From NCBI GenBank assembly GCA_019359325.1, contig JAHHHN010000001.1, positions 248,001 through 312,000 on the forward strand: DNA of 64,000 nucleotides, read 5' to 3'. The translations under genes and the position numbers were made by a program. How positions within the stretch are numbered: the stretch's first letter is position 1; every line of letters starts with the position of its first letter. The stretch is from Mojavia pulchra JT2-VF2 (GTDB taxonomy: Bacteria; Cyanobacteriota; Cyanobacteriia; Cyanobacteriales; Nostocaceae). Positions 44,768 through 55,415 of this stretch are shown one piece after another. The notes beneath the pieces are model-generated. The model searched no databases. It worked only from the letters and a program-made list of their open reading frames with translations, and was not told the DNA's origin.

Positions 44768-47700
44768 ATGAACAAAACCAAAATCAGAATCTACGAACTA
44801 TCAACCGAGTTAAAACTAGACAGCAAAAAGCTACTAGCAATTTGCGCTCAACTCAACATTGTAGCCAAAAGCCCCAGCAGTACAATCTCAGAATTTGAGG
44901 CAGAACGCGTTCGCAAAGAAGCCAAACCACCAGCGAGCAAAGTTGCTACCTCAAGAATGAAAAAAGCCTCCGAAGATTGGGGCTATATGTTTGTAAATTC
45001 CACAATTGATAGTTTTATCCGTCATCTTGAAGACGCATCCACCGTTGCAGCATATCCTGAATTCGGGGAACGCCGAGAATATGCCCACGAGTTAATGTAT
45101 GAATGTTTCGGTCAAAAGCCTTGTCTATTTTATGTCCGCCGCAAGGGTGCTGGCAGAGCTGTAAAAGAAGAAATTTGGGATTTAGTCGTAGCTACAGACT
45201 CAGATGATAGTAAATTACCCCTAAGACTTCAGAAGTTAGGAAAAACTTTAGGATTTAAAGCAGCAGTACAACCAAATAGTGATCACGGTTTAAAAATTCT
45301 GTCTGTCTATTTACTCCAACCTTCACGGGGACAAGCCGATGCTTATGCTGTGCCCTTTCGCTTGCGGCTTTTGCCTAACCATGAGCATCATATCGGTCTT
45401 CCCTCAGCAGTATTTGCACGTATGGCAGCCGCGCCAGTTTGTGGCGACTATGTGCCTACAGAAGAACAACTCAAAGCCTGGAAAGCGTTTTTGCAGATTG
45501 AGGAAAAAATCGCTCAGGCTCGTCAATTTTGTGTACCTTACCTGAGTCATAACTACAACTTAAAAAGGCGGATCAGTTTTGAAATTGATGTCACCTCGGC
45601 TACCCTTGACGGTTCTAACGAAAATCCCTTGGATGTAGGAAACTTCTGGGAACGGGTAAGAAAAGCAAAAAACGACGACTTGAAACTGTTCGAGACTGCA
45701 CCCACGGGGAAAAACTGGCAGCAAGGCCGCTTATTAGGATCTATTGAAGAAGTTGACCCTAAGCACTGCATCATCAGCGTCAGGCTGGAACGTGACTTAG
45801 CTGACTACATAGCAAGCGGGCGTTATCAGCTACCCACCACAGGATTCTTATGTTTTGAAGCACTGGGTGACATTAAACAAATTCAGCGTAAGAAAAAAGC
45901 CTTAGAAGATTTGAACAATGGTCGTACCCAAAATCCTTACTTGGGCAATTTCTTATTCGACGCTTCCCAAGCCAGACCTATTCAAAAAACTGTCCAACTG
46001 CAAGCACAAGATTTATTATTGTCCTCTGCTAACCCTGGTCAAAAAGCAGCAGTAGAAACGGTACTTTCCGCCGAGGATCTTGTTTTGATTCAAGGGCCAC
46101 CTGGTACAGGCAAAACTACCGTAATTGCTGAGATTTGTTATCAAATTGCCTTACGAGGTGGACGTACCTTAATTGCCTCTCAAGCCAATTTAGCAGTTGA
46201 TAACGCTCTCAGCCGATTAGTTCACAACCCAGTCATCCGGGCGATACGCAAAGGACGCGCTGAAAAAGTTGGGGAGGAAGGACAGCCTTTTTTAGAAGAC
46301 CAAGTAATTGGCACTTGGTTAGAAAATACTGCTACTGACTGTGAAAACAATCTCAGCCAACGCCGTCAAAATGTAGAGATTTTTCGTCAATTGTTGGCAT
46401 CATCACAAAGATTTACTGCTTACTTCCAAGCTGAAGAAGAATTTCAACAGAGTCAACAGGAAGTAAATCAACGTCAGCCACAATTAGAGCTAGATTTAAA
46501 AAAGCAAGAATCACTTTATCAAGAAGCGTTAGCCAAAAAAAGTGAAGTAGAAACTTTATTTTCTGGCTTAGAAAATCTCCTCAATGCTCCGAACATTGTA
46601 AATTGGGAAGCCCCAGAAATTACAAATTTTTTGCCCCATCTTAGACCTTATACAGAAGGTAAAGATTTAGTCAAAAGCTTTTTAATAAATGTGAGTAAAG
46701 CCATCAGCTTGACTAATATACTTGGCTTTGTTCAACCTCAATGTGGCGCTTTTGGATTAGCCGTTTGGTTACGTGAAACTGTAGCGACTGGAATTCCTGA
46801 ATTTAGAACTGCATTAATTTATGCTCAGAGTGCAAATGTAGCGATGTTAGAAGTTGCAGCAGCAGTTGAGGTTTTTAAACAGCATTCCAGCGAGTTGCAT
46901 CAGTTAGAAAAAGAGCATCAGCAATTCTTTAGCAAACAGCAAAGTCTACAACAAACAATCCAAACTTGGGAGAACCGCAAACAAGAAATCGATGTAGTGA
47001 TAAATGACGTTAAGGAATGGAAGTCTATAGCAAATTCCCGACTGTCTGAAATTTTGCAAAATTCGAGACAAAATCCTCAACCATTAACAGCAGATTTATT
47101 TCATTTACCACCAGGATTAGTAATCCTGGCTAGTTCTTTAAAAATATCACTGATTCCAGAAAATTATACAGTCAATCTGCCTGATTGGGATTTATTAGCG
47201 AAAGCGATATCTTATGAAATAGAAGGTAATTTTACTGATAAAAAAGGTAGACAGCATAGTTTTAGCTATTTTTTACAACAAAATTTTAGCCAAATTCCGT
47301 TGGTATTAGAAACAAGCGATCGCACTCAATGGCAAGAAATTTATCAGCAATTTAATAACTATCAATATCTCACAGTAAATCAGCGAAAAGCTCTAGTTGA
47401 AACAACTCAGATTTTTCTAAGCAGAATTCAACAAACTTATGGTGATTCTTGGAAACCCAACCATAGCGAATCTACTCTTACCAGAATTACCCAAGAATTC
47501 ATAGAGAGCCTTTTAGCAAATGCGCGACAATGTGTGTTTAAAGTTAAAACGGAAACAGAACAGCAGCTTCAAAATTTGCAACGACAATTAAATGAACTAC
47601 ACAACAATGAAATTGCTCAACAGCAAATACTAAATGTTCAAAACTCTATAGAAACAGCCAGACAAGATGCTAATGTAAAACTTGCAAGAGCGATCAATAT

Positions 47701-49255
47701 TCTGCAAGAACTCAACCAACAATCAAACGTTCCTAATCAATTACATACTTTAGCTGAACAATATCTCACAACCCAAGCAAATATTTGGGAAAAACCTCAA
47801 GAATTTTCCAAGCACGTTCATTATTGGATAAATCACCTCAGTCAGCTTGAAAATCTGATTCCATTAATAGAGCCTTTTGCTGTATTAGAAGATATTAAAA
47901 TTACTCTATTTGAACATTTATCAAGGTTACAAGAAGAAACTACAATTTTTCAACAAAAACTTGAGAACCTAAAAATAGAAATAGCTGAAATAATCCAAAA
48001 AGCACAACCACAGCCATCAGAAACTTTGTTATTAGAAAGAAAATGGTGGGAGACAGAATGGCAATTAATACCTGATAAACTTAAACCAAAAACTACACCT
48101 AATGAATTGTATAATTTAGAATTTTTACGCAGCATCAAAACTCAGTTTGAATCTTGGCAAAATCAACTAGATAAAGACGAAACTCATCTCAACAGATATC
48201 AAGGATTTATCCAAGATTGGATTGAAAAAGTACGTAACCCATCTGAGCGCGATCGCAATGATTTAAGACAAATTTATTTAGATAATTGTAACGTCGTTGG
48301 TATCACCTGTGTACAAGCAGCAGGGAGAGATTTTTCTGAAGAATTTCAATACTTTGATGTTGTCATTATTGATGAAGTTAGTAAATGTACTCCACCAGAG
48401 TTACTTATCCCAGCCTTGAAGGGTAAAAAGTTAGTCATGGTAGGTGATCATAGACAACTACCACCAATGCTTGATACTAATACTTTAGAAGAAGTTGTGC
48501 AAGAAATTGGCAGTACACGAGACGAATTGCAATTTTTAGAAGAATCACTATTTAAAAGCCAATTTGAAGATGCCGATCAAAGCATCAAACAAATGCTAAC
48601 TACCCAATATAGAATGCACCCTTTTATTATGGGCGCAATCAATCAATTTTATGAGGGTAAACTAGAATGTGGAATTTTGGAGCCGGATATTAAACGCGCC
48701 CATGATTTAGCAGGTGAAATAATTCAACCAAACCATCATCTACTTTGGGTGAAAATTCCCAAATCAAATGAATTTCAAGAACAGCGTGAAGGAACCTCCT
48801 TATTTAATCTTCAAGAAATTGATGTAATTGAACGTTTGTGTCAGCAATTTGAAAATACTTGGTCTGCTAGAGTCGCCTGTGGCGAACCGAAAAAAGAAAT
48901 AGCTGTAATTACATTCTATGGCGCTCAACTGCGAAAAATTGATGAACGCTTACAATCAGAACTGTTCCCTTCATTGCAAATTCGTACTGGTACAGTTGAC
49001 CGATTTCAAGGTATGGAACGCCCAGTTGTAATTGTGAGTATGGTTCGTAACAATAGTAAAGGTGATGTCGGATTTGCTAAAAAGTCAGAACGGGTGAATG
49101 TGGCTTTTTCTCGCGCTCAAGAATTACTAGTAATTGTGGGTTGTCACGATTTATTTACCCAACAACCAGGTAAAATCGGCAATATGTACTCAGAAGTTGC
49201 CAATACAGTAAGTCATCATGGAGGTTTCGTTGATGTTTCTCGCATCCTCGGCTAA
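44768..49255 (+). CDS. Giant SF1 helicase with IF-2 N-terminal-like domain and long coiled-coil insertion
   Basis: 1495 residues. Residues 1-50 ([36 protein letters not shown]) match the IF-2 N-terminal domain. Residues 70-400 have no named domain. Helicase motifs of the DNA2/NAM7/Upf1-like (COG1112) group follow: Walker [15 protein letters not shown] (about 443), motif [18 protein letters not shown] (about 1200), [63 protein letters not shown]. Between Walker A and motif II lie about 750 residues rich in Gln/Glu/Leu heptads. The PLD nuclease gene overlaps its 3' end, suggesting a complex. It is comparable to helicase plus PLD defence pairs such as Mokosh, but lacks a kinase domain. Function inferred, not shown. 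Confidence 0.87.
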   Translation: MNKTKIRIYELSTELKLDSKKLLAICAQLNIVAKSPSSTISEFEAERVRKEAKPPASKVATSRMKKASEDWGYMFVNSTIDSFIRHLEDASTVAAYPEFGERREYAHELMYECFGQKPCLFYVRRKGAGRAVKEEIWDLVVATDSDDSKLPLRLQKLGKTLGFKAAVQPNSDHGLKILSVYLLQPSRGQADAYAVPFRLRLLPNHEHHIGLPSAVFARMAAAPVCGDYVPTEEQLKAWKAFLQIEEKIAQARQFCVPYLSHNYNLKRRISFEIDVTSATLDGSNENPLDVGNFWERVRKAKNDDLKLFETAPTGKNWQQGRLLGSIEEVDPKHCIISVRLERDLADYIASGRYQLPTTGFLCFEALGDIKQIQRKKKALEDLNNGRTQNPYLGNFLFDASQARPIQKTVQLQAQDLLLSSANPGQKAAVETVLSAEDLVLIQGPPGTGKTTVIAEICYQIALRGGRTLIASQANLAVDNALSRLVHNPVIRAIRKGRAEKVGEEGQPFLEDQVIGTWLENTATDCENNLSQRRQNVEIFRQLLASSQRFTAYFQAEEEFQQSQQEVNQRQPQLELDLKKQESLYQEALAKKSEVETLFSGLENLLNAPNIVNWEAPEITNFLPHLRPYTEGKDLVKSFLINVSKAISLTNILGFVQPQCGAFGLAVWLRETVATGIPEFRTALIYAQSANVAMLEVAAAVEVFKQHSSELHQLEKEHQQFFSKQQSLQQTIQTWENRKQEIDVVINDVKEWKSIANSRLSEILQNSRQNPQPLTADLFHLPPGLVILASSLKISLIPENYTVNLPDWDLLAKAISYEIEGNFTDKKGRQHSFSYFLQQNFSQIPLVLETSDRTQWQEIYQQFNNYQYLTVNQRKALVETTQIFLSRIQQTYGDSWKPNHSESTLTRITQEFIESLLANARQCVFKVKTETEQQLQNLQRQLNELHNNEIAQQQILNVQNSIETARQDANVKLARAINILQELNQQSNVPNQLHTLAEQYLTTQANIWEKPQEFSKHVHYWINHLSQLENLIPLIEPFAVLEDIKITLFEHLSRLQEETTIFQQKLENLKIEIAEIIQKAQPQPSETLLLERKWWETEWQLIPDKLKPKTTPNELYNLEFLRSIKTQFESWQNQLDKDETHLNRYQGFIQDWIEKVRNPSERDRNDLRQIYLDNCNVVGITCVQAAGRDFSEEFQYFDVVIIDEVSKCTPPELLIPALKGKKLVMVGDHRQLPPMLDTNTLEEVVQEIGSTRDELQFLEESLFKSQFEDADQSIKQMLTTQYRMHPFIMGAINQFYEGKLECGILEPDIKRAHDLAGEIIQPNHHLLWVKIPKSNEFQEQREGTSLFNLQEIDVIERLCQQFENTWSARVACGEPKKEIAVITFYGAQLRKIDERLQSELFPSLQIRTGTVDRFQGMERPVVIVSMVRNNSKGDVGFAKKSERVNVAFSRAQELLVIVGCHDLFTQQPGKIGNMYSEVANTVSHHGGFVDVSRILG

Positions 49256-51104
49256 ACCTATCGATGACAGTCTCAGGAATTTGGTAGAAGAAATTGAAAC
49301 GCAAAATCCTAATTTATCAGTTTTAGCAGCGCGTCAATTGCGTTATTGTTTGCAACAAACAACTGTAGAAATTACTATAACTGAACCTCGTCCCTTTAAC
49401 GTACTCGAAGAGTTTATCATTCGTGCTGGAATTGAATTCGCTCCGCCACCAACTATTAATGAATTAGCATCCATACTTGGGCTTGATTCTGTATTTGTGC
49501 AAAGTACAATTACAACTCTGCAAAAGTTACAAACTCTGGCACAAAAACCGCCAATTACAGTTACCGAGCAAGGGCGCTTATTTTATGAAAAGGGTTCTGT
49601 ACCACAACCCCCATATTCCGTACAAATTTATGCTATTACAGATTCTTTAGGCGAAACACTAACTTTTCAGGCTGAACCATTAAATGAAGTAGTTATCAAC
49701 CTGCCTGACTTGGCAAGTTTTTTGAATATTGATTATAAAATTAATAATATCTCTTCCTTAAGTTTGGAGCAAATCCAAAAAAGTCTTCAGGCTTCAGGTG
49801 TAGCACTTCATGTACCAGAAGCAGGAAAGATTGCTACTGCTTTTAGAGTAGTAGCTCCGACTCAAACTATTTGGAGAAAAATATCCTTATTTTTAATTTA
49901 TGATGCAATAGTAGATAAATTGAGCATCCAACTTCGGCGAGGAAAACAAATTTTAGATTCAAGGTCGAAATGGCTAGAAATCCTTTTATCTGAAGGAAAG
50001 ATTTCTTTGCAATCCTTATGCAAATTATCCAACGAAACCATCAATGTTGAGCAGGAAGCCGTCTTTAATTATAAGAATGACGAAATAGAAGCGAGAGTTG
50101 AAAAGATTCGTCAGCAAGCTTTCAAAAATTCTATAAAACAGAAAAAAACTTTGGTGTCTGGTACAGTTATACAGTTAGGCGATCGCCAACTTAATCAAAC
50201 GTTCTTAGAAAGCATAAATGCAGCGAAGAGCCAGATTATCATCTATTCTCCTTGGGTAAATCAGGTACTTGTAAATGACGAACTCCTGACTCTGCTAGAG
50301 CAATTGACCAAGCGCGGAGTTTGGATTTTGATTGGGTATGGAATACAAGAAGAACAACCAATATCACCAGAAATAGTAGAAAAGGTGCGAACAATCACAA
50401 CACCTGAAGGTTTACCATCTGTACAGGTTTTTGGGTTAGGAAATTCCCATGTCAAAGAAGTAATAGTTGATCGGGAAATTTATCTTTGTGGCACTTATCA
50501 ATGGCTATCCTCTGGCGGCTACCAACTACCATTAGGTGAGTTAGTTTATCAAGTAACAATTCCCCAGCAAGTTCAAGAAGCTTATAAATTTCTCTCCACT
50601 CGCTTCCAAAACCACGCTCAACAATTATGGAACCAAGCTGTAGAAAAACGAGATGCTCAACTAGCTGTAGAGCCTTTGTGTGTATGGGGTGCGCTGGGTA
50701 TGGAAGAGATAGCAATTACAGAAATAGAGAAAAATAACTGGTTAGAATTGCTTCCATTGTGGTTGAATGTGGCGCTTCAGAAATTAAGGTCGAATAACTT
50801 ACTCAAAGATTCAAGAACTTTTCAACTGGCGCTTTCATTGCTGAGTCAGGTTACAGGAGAAGAAGTTTTTGTTGATTTATTGCGAGAGGGATGGCGACAA
50901 GTTATTGATGCGATCGCCACAAAAAACCGTGATACTGCTTTAAATTTACTCAATAATGAAGTATGGGCGCACTTTCTCCGTCTCAACATTGCTTACCAGA
51001 ATGATTCACCCGATGAATTTATCTCGCAACAGATTTTATCTCAGCAATTAAAGCCAAAAAAAGGACAACCAGAAAAGAAGACTAGGAAAAAAGTTAAGGA
51101 ATAA
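49233..51104 (+). CDS. Phospholipase-D-fold nuclease partner of the helicase
   Basis: 623 residues from ATG 49233 ([20 protein letters not shown]). An in-frame ATG at 49218 lies even further inside the helicase gene. The start overlaps the helicase stop by 23 bases, so translation is coupled. A helical/winged-helix-like region (about 55-110, [20 protein letters not shown]) precedes the PLD fold: [27 protein letters not shown], and a single HxKx4D motif HVKEVIVD (His about 406) followed by GTYQWLSSG. One HKD implies a dimeric active site. The C-terminal 170 residues are helical, ending in a Lys-rich tail. Proposed effector nuclease of a two-gene defence-like cassette. Confidence 0.82.
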   Translation: MFLASSAKPIDDSLRNLVEEIETQNPNLSVLAARQLRYCLQQTTVEITITEPRPFNVLEEFIIRAGIEFAPPPTINELASILGLDSVFVQSTITTLQKLQTLAQKPPITVTEQGRLFYEKGSVPQPPYSVQIYAITDSLGETLTFQAEPLNEVVINLPDLASFLNIDYKINNISSLSLEQIQKSLQASGVALHVPEAGKIATAFRVVAPTQTIWRKISLFLIYDAIVDKLSIQLRRGKQILDSRSKWLEILLSEGKISLQSLCKLSNETINVEQEAVFNYKNDEIEARVEKIRQQAFKNSIKQKKTLVSGTVIQLGDRQLNQTFLESINAAKSQIIIYSPWVNQVLVNDELLTLLEQLTKRGVWILIGYGIQEEQPISPEIVEKVRTITTPEGLPSVQVFGLGNSHVKEVIVDREIYLCGTYQWLSSGGYQLPLGELVYQVTIPQQVQEAYKFLSTRFQNHAQQLWNQAVEKRDAQLAVEPLCVWGALGMEEIAITEIEKNNWLELLPLWLNVALQKLRSNNLLKDSRTFQLALSLLSQVTGEEVFVDLLREGWRQVIDAIATKNRDTALNLLNNEVWAHFLRLNIAYQNDSPDEFISQQILSQQLKPKKGQPEKKTRKKVKE

Positions 51105-51592
51105 GTTTGAAGTACTAGTTTATGAGAATATGAATAATAGGGGGATTATCTGCCTCTAAATAAAATTAGTGGTCATATCATGTAGGCGATCGCCTCAAAA
51201 AATTAGCTTGAACTGAATACTGCCATTTTCCACCGGGAAATGCAGGTTTTAAGTACTTGTATGAAGTGTTTATTCCGTCTTTTAAGTCATTAAGACGGTC
51301 ATATCAATGCTCTCAAGTTCTTTCCCAAGCACCACTCCCATTATCTAAGACCGATAGTGGTGTTTATCGCCTTTAGGGTTTATTTAACAATAGCTGATCA
51401 CGAATCACTAATACTAAGGGCATAAATTGTTTATACCTTTAGTATTTCTAAGTTGATTAAAAAACGGCTGAAATACCTGTGATTGCTGGTTTGTGGTTTA
51501 ACAATCCTTAACTAAAACTTAGCTTCAAGATAGATGCAGAAAATCGTGTCATTCGATACAATTTATAGGCTGGGAGAGCCGAGGAGAATAAA
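51105..51592. other. Intergenic region after the helicase-PLD cassette
   Basis: About 490 bases holding the deacetylase-gene remnant (51179-51260), otherwise AT-rich with no coding frame. It ends with the gshA ribosome site GAGGAG. Confidence 0.6.
51179..51260 (+). pseudogene. Degenerate 80-bp fragment of the histone-deacetylase gene
   Basis: By eye, 51179-51260 aligns with 44479-44560 inside the intact deacetylase gene. Shared blocks are CATGTAGGCGATCGCCT, AAAATTAGC, CATTTTCC, GAAATGCAGGTTTT and AGTACTTGT, with roughly 80% identity and one single-base insertion that breaks the frame. It is in the same orientation and lies 75 bases after the PLD gene, so the helicase-PLD pair is bracketed by deacetylase sequence. 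Beyond the aligned stretch no more similarity is seen. Confidence 0.75.
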
Positions 51593-51595
51593 GTG
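51580..51595 (+). promoter_or_regulatory. Ribosome binding site deciding a GTG start
   Basis: CGAGGAG lies 7-8 bases ahead of the GTG at 51593, with no nearby in-frame ATG before residue 11. The spacing supports GTG as the gshA start. Confidence 0.7.
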
Positions 51596-52732
51596 AGCTT
51601 ATCAAAAGGCTTTGAGATTGAGATGTACACGGGCACACCTCAAGGTGAAATCGTCGGTCTCTCTGACAAAATTGTCGGTGCTCTAGATGGATTTGTGCGA
51701 GAGCCAGATAGCCGCAATGTGGAATACATAACCAAGCCATCGCATAGTTATGAGCAGCTATTGTGTGCCCTGCTGGGCCCTCGTCAGAAATTACGAAAAT
51801 TTATCAAGCAGTTTGGTGATTACACTCTGATTCCAGGGAGTACATTGTCATTGGGTAGGAGCGATCGCTTTTTCCGTTCCGACCCCACTAACCCCTATCA
51901 TGACTACATTGAGCAAACCTACGGCACAAAAGTAGTCACAGCCAGCGTGCATATCAATATTGGTATCAGCGATCCAGAAATATTAATGCGGGCGTGTCGG
52001 GTGATTCGGGCGGAAGCACCTTTATTTCTTGCTCTGAGCGCCTCATCTCCCTTTTTAGATGGCAAAGCTACCGGCTATCATTCCACCCGTTGGGGAGTCT
52101 TTCCGCAAACACCTGCCCATGTCCCTTTATTTGAAAGCCATGCCCACCACATTCAATGGGTGGAAGATCAACTAACTGCTGGCACAATGCAAAATGTGCG
52201 GCATTTATGGGTATCAGTAAGACCTAATGGCGATCGCCGTCCCTATCACTTAAATCGCTTAGAATTGCGAATTTGCGATTTAGTCACAGATCCAATTGCC
52301 TTACTAGGGATTACTGCTTTGCTAGAAGCTCGTTTATTGCAGATAATCGAAAACCCCGACATCGATCCATTAACTCAAAGTACCCTCTCACCTGAAGAAC
52401 TTATTACTTTAACTGCTAGCAACGAAGCTGCGGCTGCTACTGCGAGTCTCGATGCTCCGCTTCAGCATTGGCAAGATGGTAGAACTATTGTAGCCAGAGA
52501 TTGGATTTGGCAAATGTACCCAGAAGCTTGGGCGATCGCCAAACAAAAAGGCTTTAGTTGTTTCCTTTCTCCTTTGCGTAAAATTCTCCGTGAAGGTAAT
52601 GAAGCCCAACAGTGGTTGCAATTACACGCAGTTGGGGTTGAATCTGACCGCGTCATTACCCAGGCTATTATTGCCACCCAAGAACGCGAATTTGAATTAG
52701 AAGATAAATTGTGTTCATCCCTGATGGCTTAA
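51593..52732 (+). CDS. gshA: Glutamate-cysteine ligase (cyanobacterial type)
   Basis: 379 residues, GTG start. It makes gamma-glutamylcysteine, the first step of glutathione synthesis. The cyanobacterial GCS family is recognised by KGFEIEMYTGTPQGEIVGLS, RNVEYITKPSHSYEQLLCAL, TLIPGSTLSLGRSDRFFRSD, VVTASVHINIGI, FQTPAHVPLFESHAHHIQW-like (FPQTPAHVPLFESHAHH), and RPYHLNRLELRICDLVTDPI. Length matches the family (about 380). Glutathione is the main thiol buffer of oxygenic phototrophs. It is a single gene, and a hairpin terminator lies about 105 bases past the stop. Confidence 0.93.
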   Translation: MSLSKGFEIEMYTGTPQGEIVGLSDKIVGALDGFVREPDSRNVEYITKPSHSYEQLLCALLGPRQKLRKFIKQFGDYTLIPGSTLSLGRSDRFFRSDPTNPYHDYIEQTYGTKVVTASVHINIGISDPEILMRACRVIRAEAPLFLALSASSPFLDGKATGYHSTRWGVFPQTPAHVPLFESHAHHIQWVEDQLTAGTMQNVRHLWVSVRPNGDRRPYHLNRLELRICDLVTDPIALLGITALLEARLLQIIENPDIDPLTQSTLSPEELITLTASNEAAAATASLDAPLQHWQDGRTIVARDWIWQMYPEAWAIAKQKGFSCFLSPLRKILREGNEAQQWLQLHAVGVESDRVITQAIIATQEREFELEDKLCSSLMA

Positions 52733-52836
52733 CACGCCTCTTGTCGATTCGTCTGGCAGTTGATCGCGTTAACACAGATAACCCAGCCGCCTTGTACGAA
52801 GTATTCCAGCCAAAAAAAGCTCCTCGTCATACATAG

Positions 52837-52867
52837 CCCTCAATAGCACAATTGAGGGTTTTGCTTT
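52837..52867 (+). terminator. Terminator of gshA
   Basis: CCCTCAAT (52837-52844) and ATTGAGGG (52851-52858) pair around AGCACA, followed by TTTTGCTTT. Confidence 0.8.
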
Positions 52868-52949
52868 ACCGAAACTTCAAATAGTTGACATAATGTGAAG
52901 TTTCTGTTAGATATATTAATATAAGCTTACAAAGCTAAAAAATAAATAT

Positions 52950-53041
52950 TTTAACTACGACAACTGCGAAGAAAATCTGACATTTGGGTATTTCGGAGTT
53001 TTCTTCTTGAACCTCGGCAAGCGCAGCCGAGGTTTTATTTT
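52950..53041 (+). ncRNA. Candidate small RNA ending in a strong terminator
   Basis: A stem GAAGAAAA/TTTTCTTC (52968-52975 with 52999-53006) is followed at once by a perfect 7-bp GC stem CCTCGGC/GCCGAGG (53012-53032) and TTTTATTTT. The two-stem plus terminator layout, without an ORF, fits a short RNA of about 90 bases. The 5' end is a guess and no known family is recognised. Confidence 0.35.
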
Positions 53042-53241
53042 AAGGTCTAGCAAAGTGCCGAGTTCTAAGTTTTGAGTAATACAGCGTTTTAGTGTTCTGA
53101 ACTTGCTGTCAGTAATCTTGAGATTTTTTTGATTAGGAAAGCTAAACAATCGCTTCACTTGTATTTCGGTATATACCCTAACGACATTCAGCGCTAACAG
53201 AGTAAAAATTGATTCGTATTAAGCATCTGTAGCCACTCCAG

Positions 53242-53287
53242 AAAACTCCAGAACCACTGAGAGCTAATCTGGAGTTTTCTTTTTTTG
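53242..53287 (+). terminator. Hairpin terminator with 11-bp stem
   Basis: AAAACTCCAGA (53242-53252) and TCTGGAGTTTT (53268-53278) pair perfectly and a CTTTTTTT run follows. It belongs to no plus-strand gene in view, so it may end an unannotated small transcript, or work in reverse for the leftward gene beyond. Confidence 0.7.
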
Positions 53288-53442
53288 GAGGTTAAAACAA
53301 TGTATTATTTATCATCTTTGTGTAATAACTGTCGAATTTGAGTAAGTATAATATTAAACTTAAATACTTTACATTCTGTAGGGCAGGTATTGCCTACCCT
53401 ACTATATTTACGCGGCTATATACCTACCTTGGCGCAAAAATC

Positions 53443-55032
53443 TTATAAAGGACGGTAAACACGGTAGTTGATATTGGGGAAGATATTATCCATCAGCTCG
53501 ACTTTTTCTAGCCAACCGCTATCCACTTTGCCGATTTTAACGTCATCGTAGAGCTTGTTGAACCGCATAAGATGCGATCGCGTCCGTCTGACTGCATAGG
53601 GAACCATTGTTCCAGTACGCATAATAAATGCCCAATCAGAAGATTGTGCTAGTAATAATTCTCGCGCCGCTTGGTTCAGTGCTTTCCACTGCAACTCATC
53701 CTCTGGTTCCAAGTGCGAGATTTCAATCATGCGTTCAGCCGCCTTGTGTAAATGTGGGTAAATCCAGGCATTAGTCTCATTCAACCAATACTCATGGAAG
53801 CCCTTGAAACCCCAGCTTGACTGTGAAGGGCGGCAAACTTGCTGATTCGGTTGTGCGCGCAAATAATCTGCCAAGTGAGTCATTGCATAGGTTCCTTGGT
53901 CATACCATGACTTGCGGAACAAGTAATCAATGAACCAAGGGCCTTCATACCACCAATGTCCAAATAACTCTGCATCGTAGGGCGAAACGATAATTGGCGG
54001 ACGTTGCATTATGCCATGAAGATGTGCAGCTTGCCGTTCTCGGTTATACATAAAGTTAGCAGCATGTTCCGCCGCTTTTTCCTTTGCCCAATAAGGATCG
54101 TAGAGTGCCTTATCAGAAAGTCCTAAACCGCGTCCAGTAATTTTATGATATTTAATACCCGTGTTTTTACGTTGGCCGTTGGGCATAATGTAGGGCTTGA
54201 TGTACTCATATTCTGCTTCCCAGCCCAAATCTTTGTAAAACTCGCGGTATTCTGCTGCTCCAGGATAGCCCACCTCAGAAGACCATACCTGCTGAGAAGA
54301 TTCATGATCGCGTCCAAAGACAGCGACACCCGTTTCTGTATAAATGGGGGCATAGGTACCAAACCGAGGACGGGGGCGGGCGTAAAGGATGCCATGTCCA
54401 TCGGTGAGGAAGTAGCGCAACCCAGCATCTGCCAGCATTCGCTCTAAACCTTCATAGTAAGCACATTCAGGCAACCAAATGCCTCTAGGTGCCTGTCCAA
54501 AGGTTTCTTCATAATGTTCGCAAGCTACCTGAATTTGTGCCCACACAGCTTGCGGATACATTTTCATCAATGGCAGGTAGCCGTGGGTAGCGCCGCAAGT
54601 GATGATTTCCAGATTGTTAGTGTCTTGGAACTCCTTAAAGGCTGTCACCAAGTCACCGTTGTAGCGTTCCCATAACTGACGCGCTTCGTTAAACTCAGTA
54701 GCGTAATGTTCCGCTAAATAACGAATATGCCCGTTATGCACATTACGTTCAGCTTCCAGTTCTATAAGTTCTTCTAGTTGGGCTAAATGTGCATCGTAGC
54801 GTTCTTGCAGCAGAGGATCGCGGAGCATCGACACTAAAGGCGGTGTCATACTCATCGTGATTTTGAAGTCGATACCGTCTCGCTTTAGGCCTTCAAATAC
54901 TTTTAATAAGGGAATGTAAGTTTCGGTAATAGCTTCATAGAGCCATTCTTCCTCCAGCACATAGTCACTTTCTGGGTGACGAACGAAGGGTAGATGTGCA
55001 TGAAGTACAAGCGCGACGTAACCGATAGCCAT
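53443..55032 (-). CDS. GH57 1,4-alpha-glucan branching enzyme
   Basis: 529 residues. GH57 motifs in order: HAHLPFV (about 11-17), the catalytic nucleophile region GIWLPECAYYEGLE (Glu189), FLTDGHGILYARPRPRFGTY, SSEVGYPGAAEYREFY, and the acid in VSPYDAELFGHWWYEGP (Asp353). A helical C-terminal DUF1957 region contains SSDWAFIMRTGTMVPYA. The enzyme introduces alpha-1,6 branches in glycogen. Many cyanobacteria carry this GH57 form besides GH13 GlgB. Start ATG 55032 (MAIGYVALVLHAHLP). Single gene. Confidence 0.92.
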   Translation of the reverse strand: MAIGYVALVLHAHLPFVRHPESDYVLEEEWLYEAITETYIPLLKVFEGLKRDGIDFKITMSMTPPLVSMLRDPLLQERYDAHLAQLEELIELEAERNVHNGHIRYLAEHYATEFNEARQLWERYNGDLVTAFKEFQDTNNLEIITCGATHGYLPLMKMYPQAVWAQIQVACEHYEETFGQAPRGIWLPECAYYEGLERMLADAGLRYFLTDGHGILYARPRPRFGTYAPIYTETGVAVFGRDHESSQQVWSSEVGYPGAAEYREFYKDLGWEAEYEYIKPYIMPNGQRKNTGIKYHKITGRGLGLSDKALYDPYWAKEKAAEHAANFMYNRERQAAHLHGIMQRPPIIVSPYDAELFGHWWYEGPWFIDYLFRKSWYDQGTYAMTHLADYLRAQPNQQVCRPSQSSWGFKGFHEYWLNETNAWIYPHLHKAAERMIEISHLEPEDELQWKALNQAARELLLAQSSDWAFIMRTGTMVPYAVRRTRSHLMRFNKLYDDVKIGKVDSGWLEKVELMDNIFPNINYRVYRPL

Positions 55033-55415
55033 AGGTATTCTGGGGTGGTACGTGTAAATTGAAGGTCGAGGGGTTTGGCTGAAATTAACAATATTTTAAG
55101 ACTTTATTGGGATCGTGACATTAGTTAATGAGTTTTTCCTAGTCGATGCTCGTAGATGATGGCTCAGGACTAGGTACTCGAAACTCAGTAATGAAAAAAG
55201 TACACCTGCGATCGCCTTTTCTTTTCTTCCTCCGCACCTCTACGCCTTTGCGCGACGCCACTTGCTACCCTGCCTTAAGCCCTTTGGGTGACGCTCCTAC
55301 GTCGCTACCGCTACACTAACACCAACGCAGTGGCTCCTCTGCGTGAAATAAAAAAGTGATCGCCTTAAATTTGCCTCGTTTTATCAATGTCAAATCCACC
55401 CGCTATTAACTGTTT
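55033..55415. other. Intergenic with GC-rich interspersed repeat
   Basis: About 380 bases between two leftward genes. The part near 55235-55345 carries alternating GC-rich words (TACGCCTTTGCGCGACGCCAC, CCTTTGGGTGACGCTCCTAC, CGCAGTGGCTCCTCTGCGTG) typical of Nostocales interspersed repeats. No coding frame is seen. Confidence 0.5.

Larger units (their letters stand above)
52733..53442. other. 710-base non-coding stretch with three terminator-like hairpins
   Basis: No convincing gene. It contains hairpins at 52837-52867, 53012-53041 and 53242-53287, each followed by a T-rich run on the plus strand, and a palindrome GTAGGGCAGG/CCTACCCTAC near 53380-53403. Three spaced terminators after one gene suggest that small transcripts may start within the gap. 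Confidence 0.55.

Noticed and set aside
52955-53158. 67-residue minus-strand frame
   Set aside because: Runs across the candidate small RNA terminator and repeats; no plausible ribosome site.
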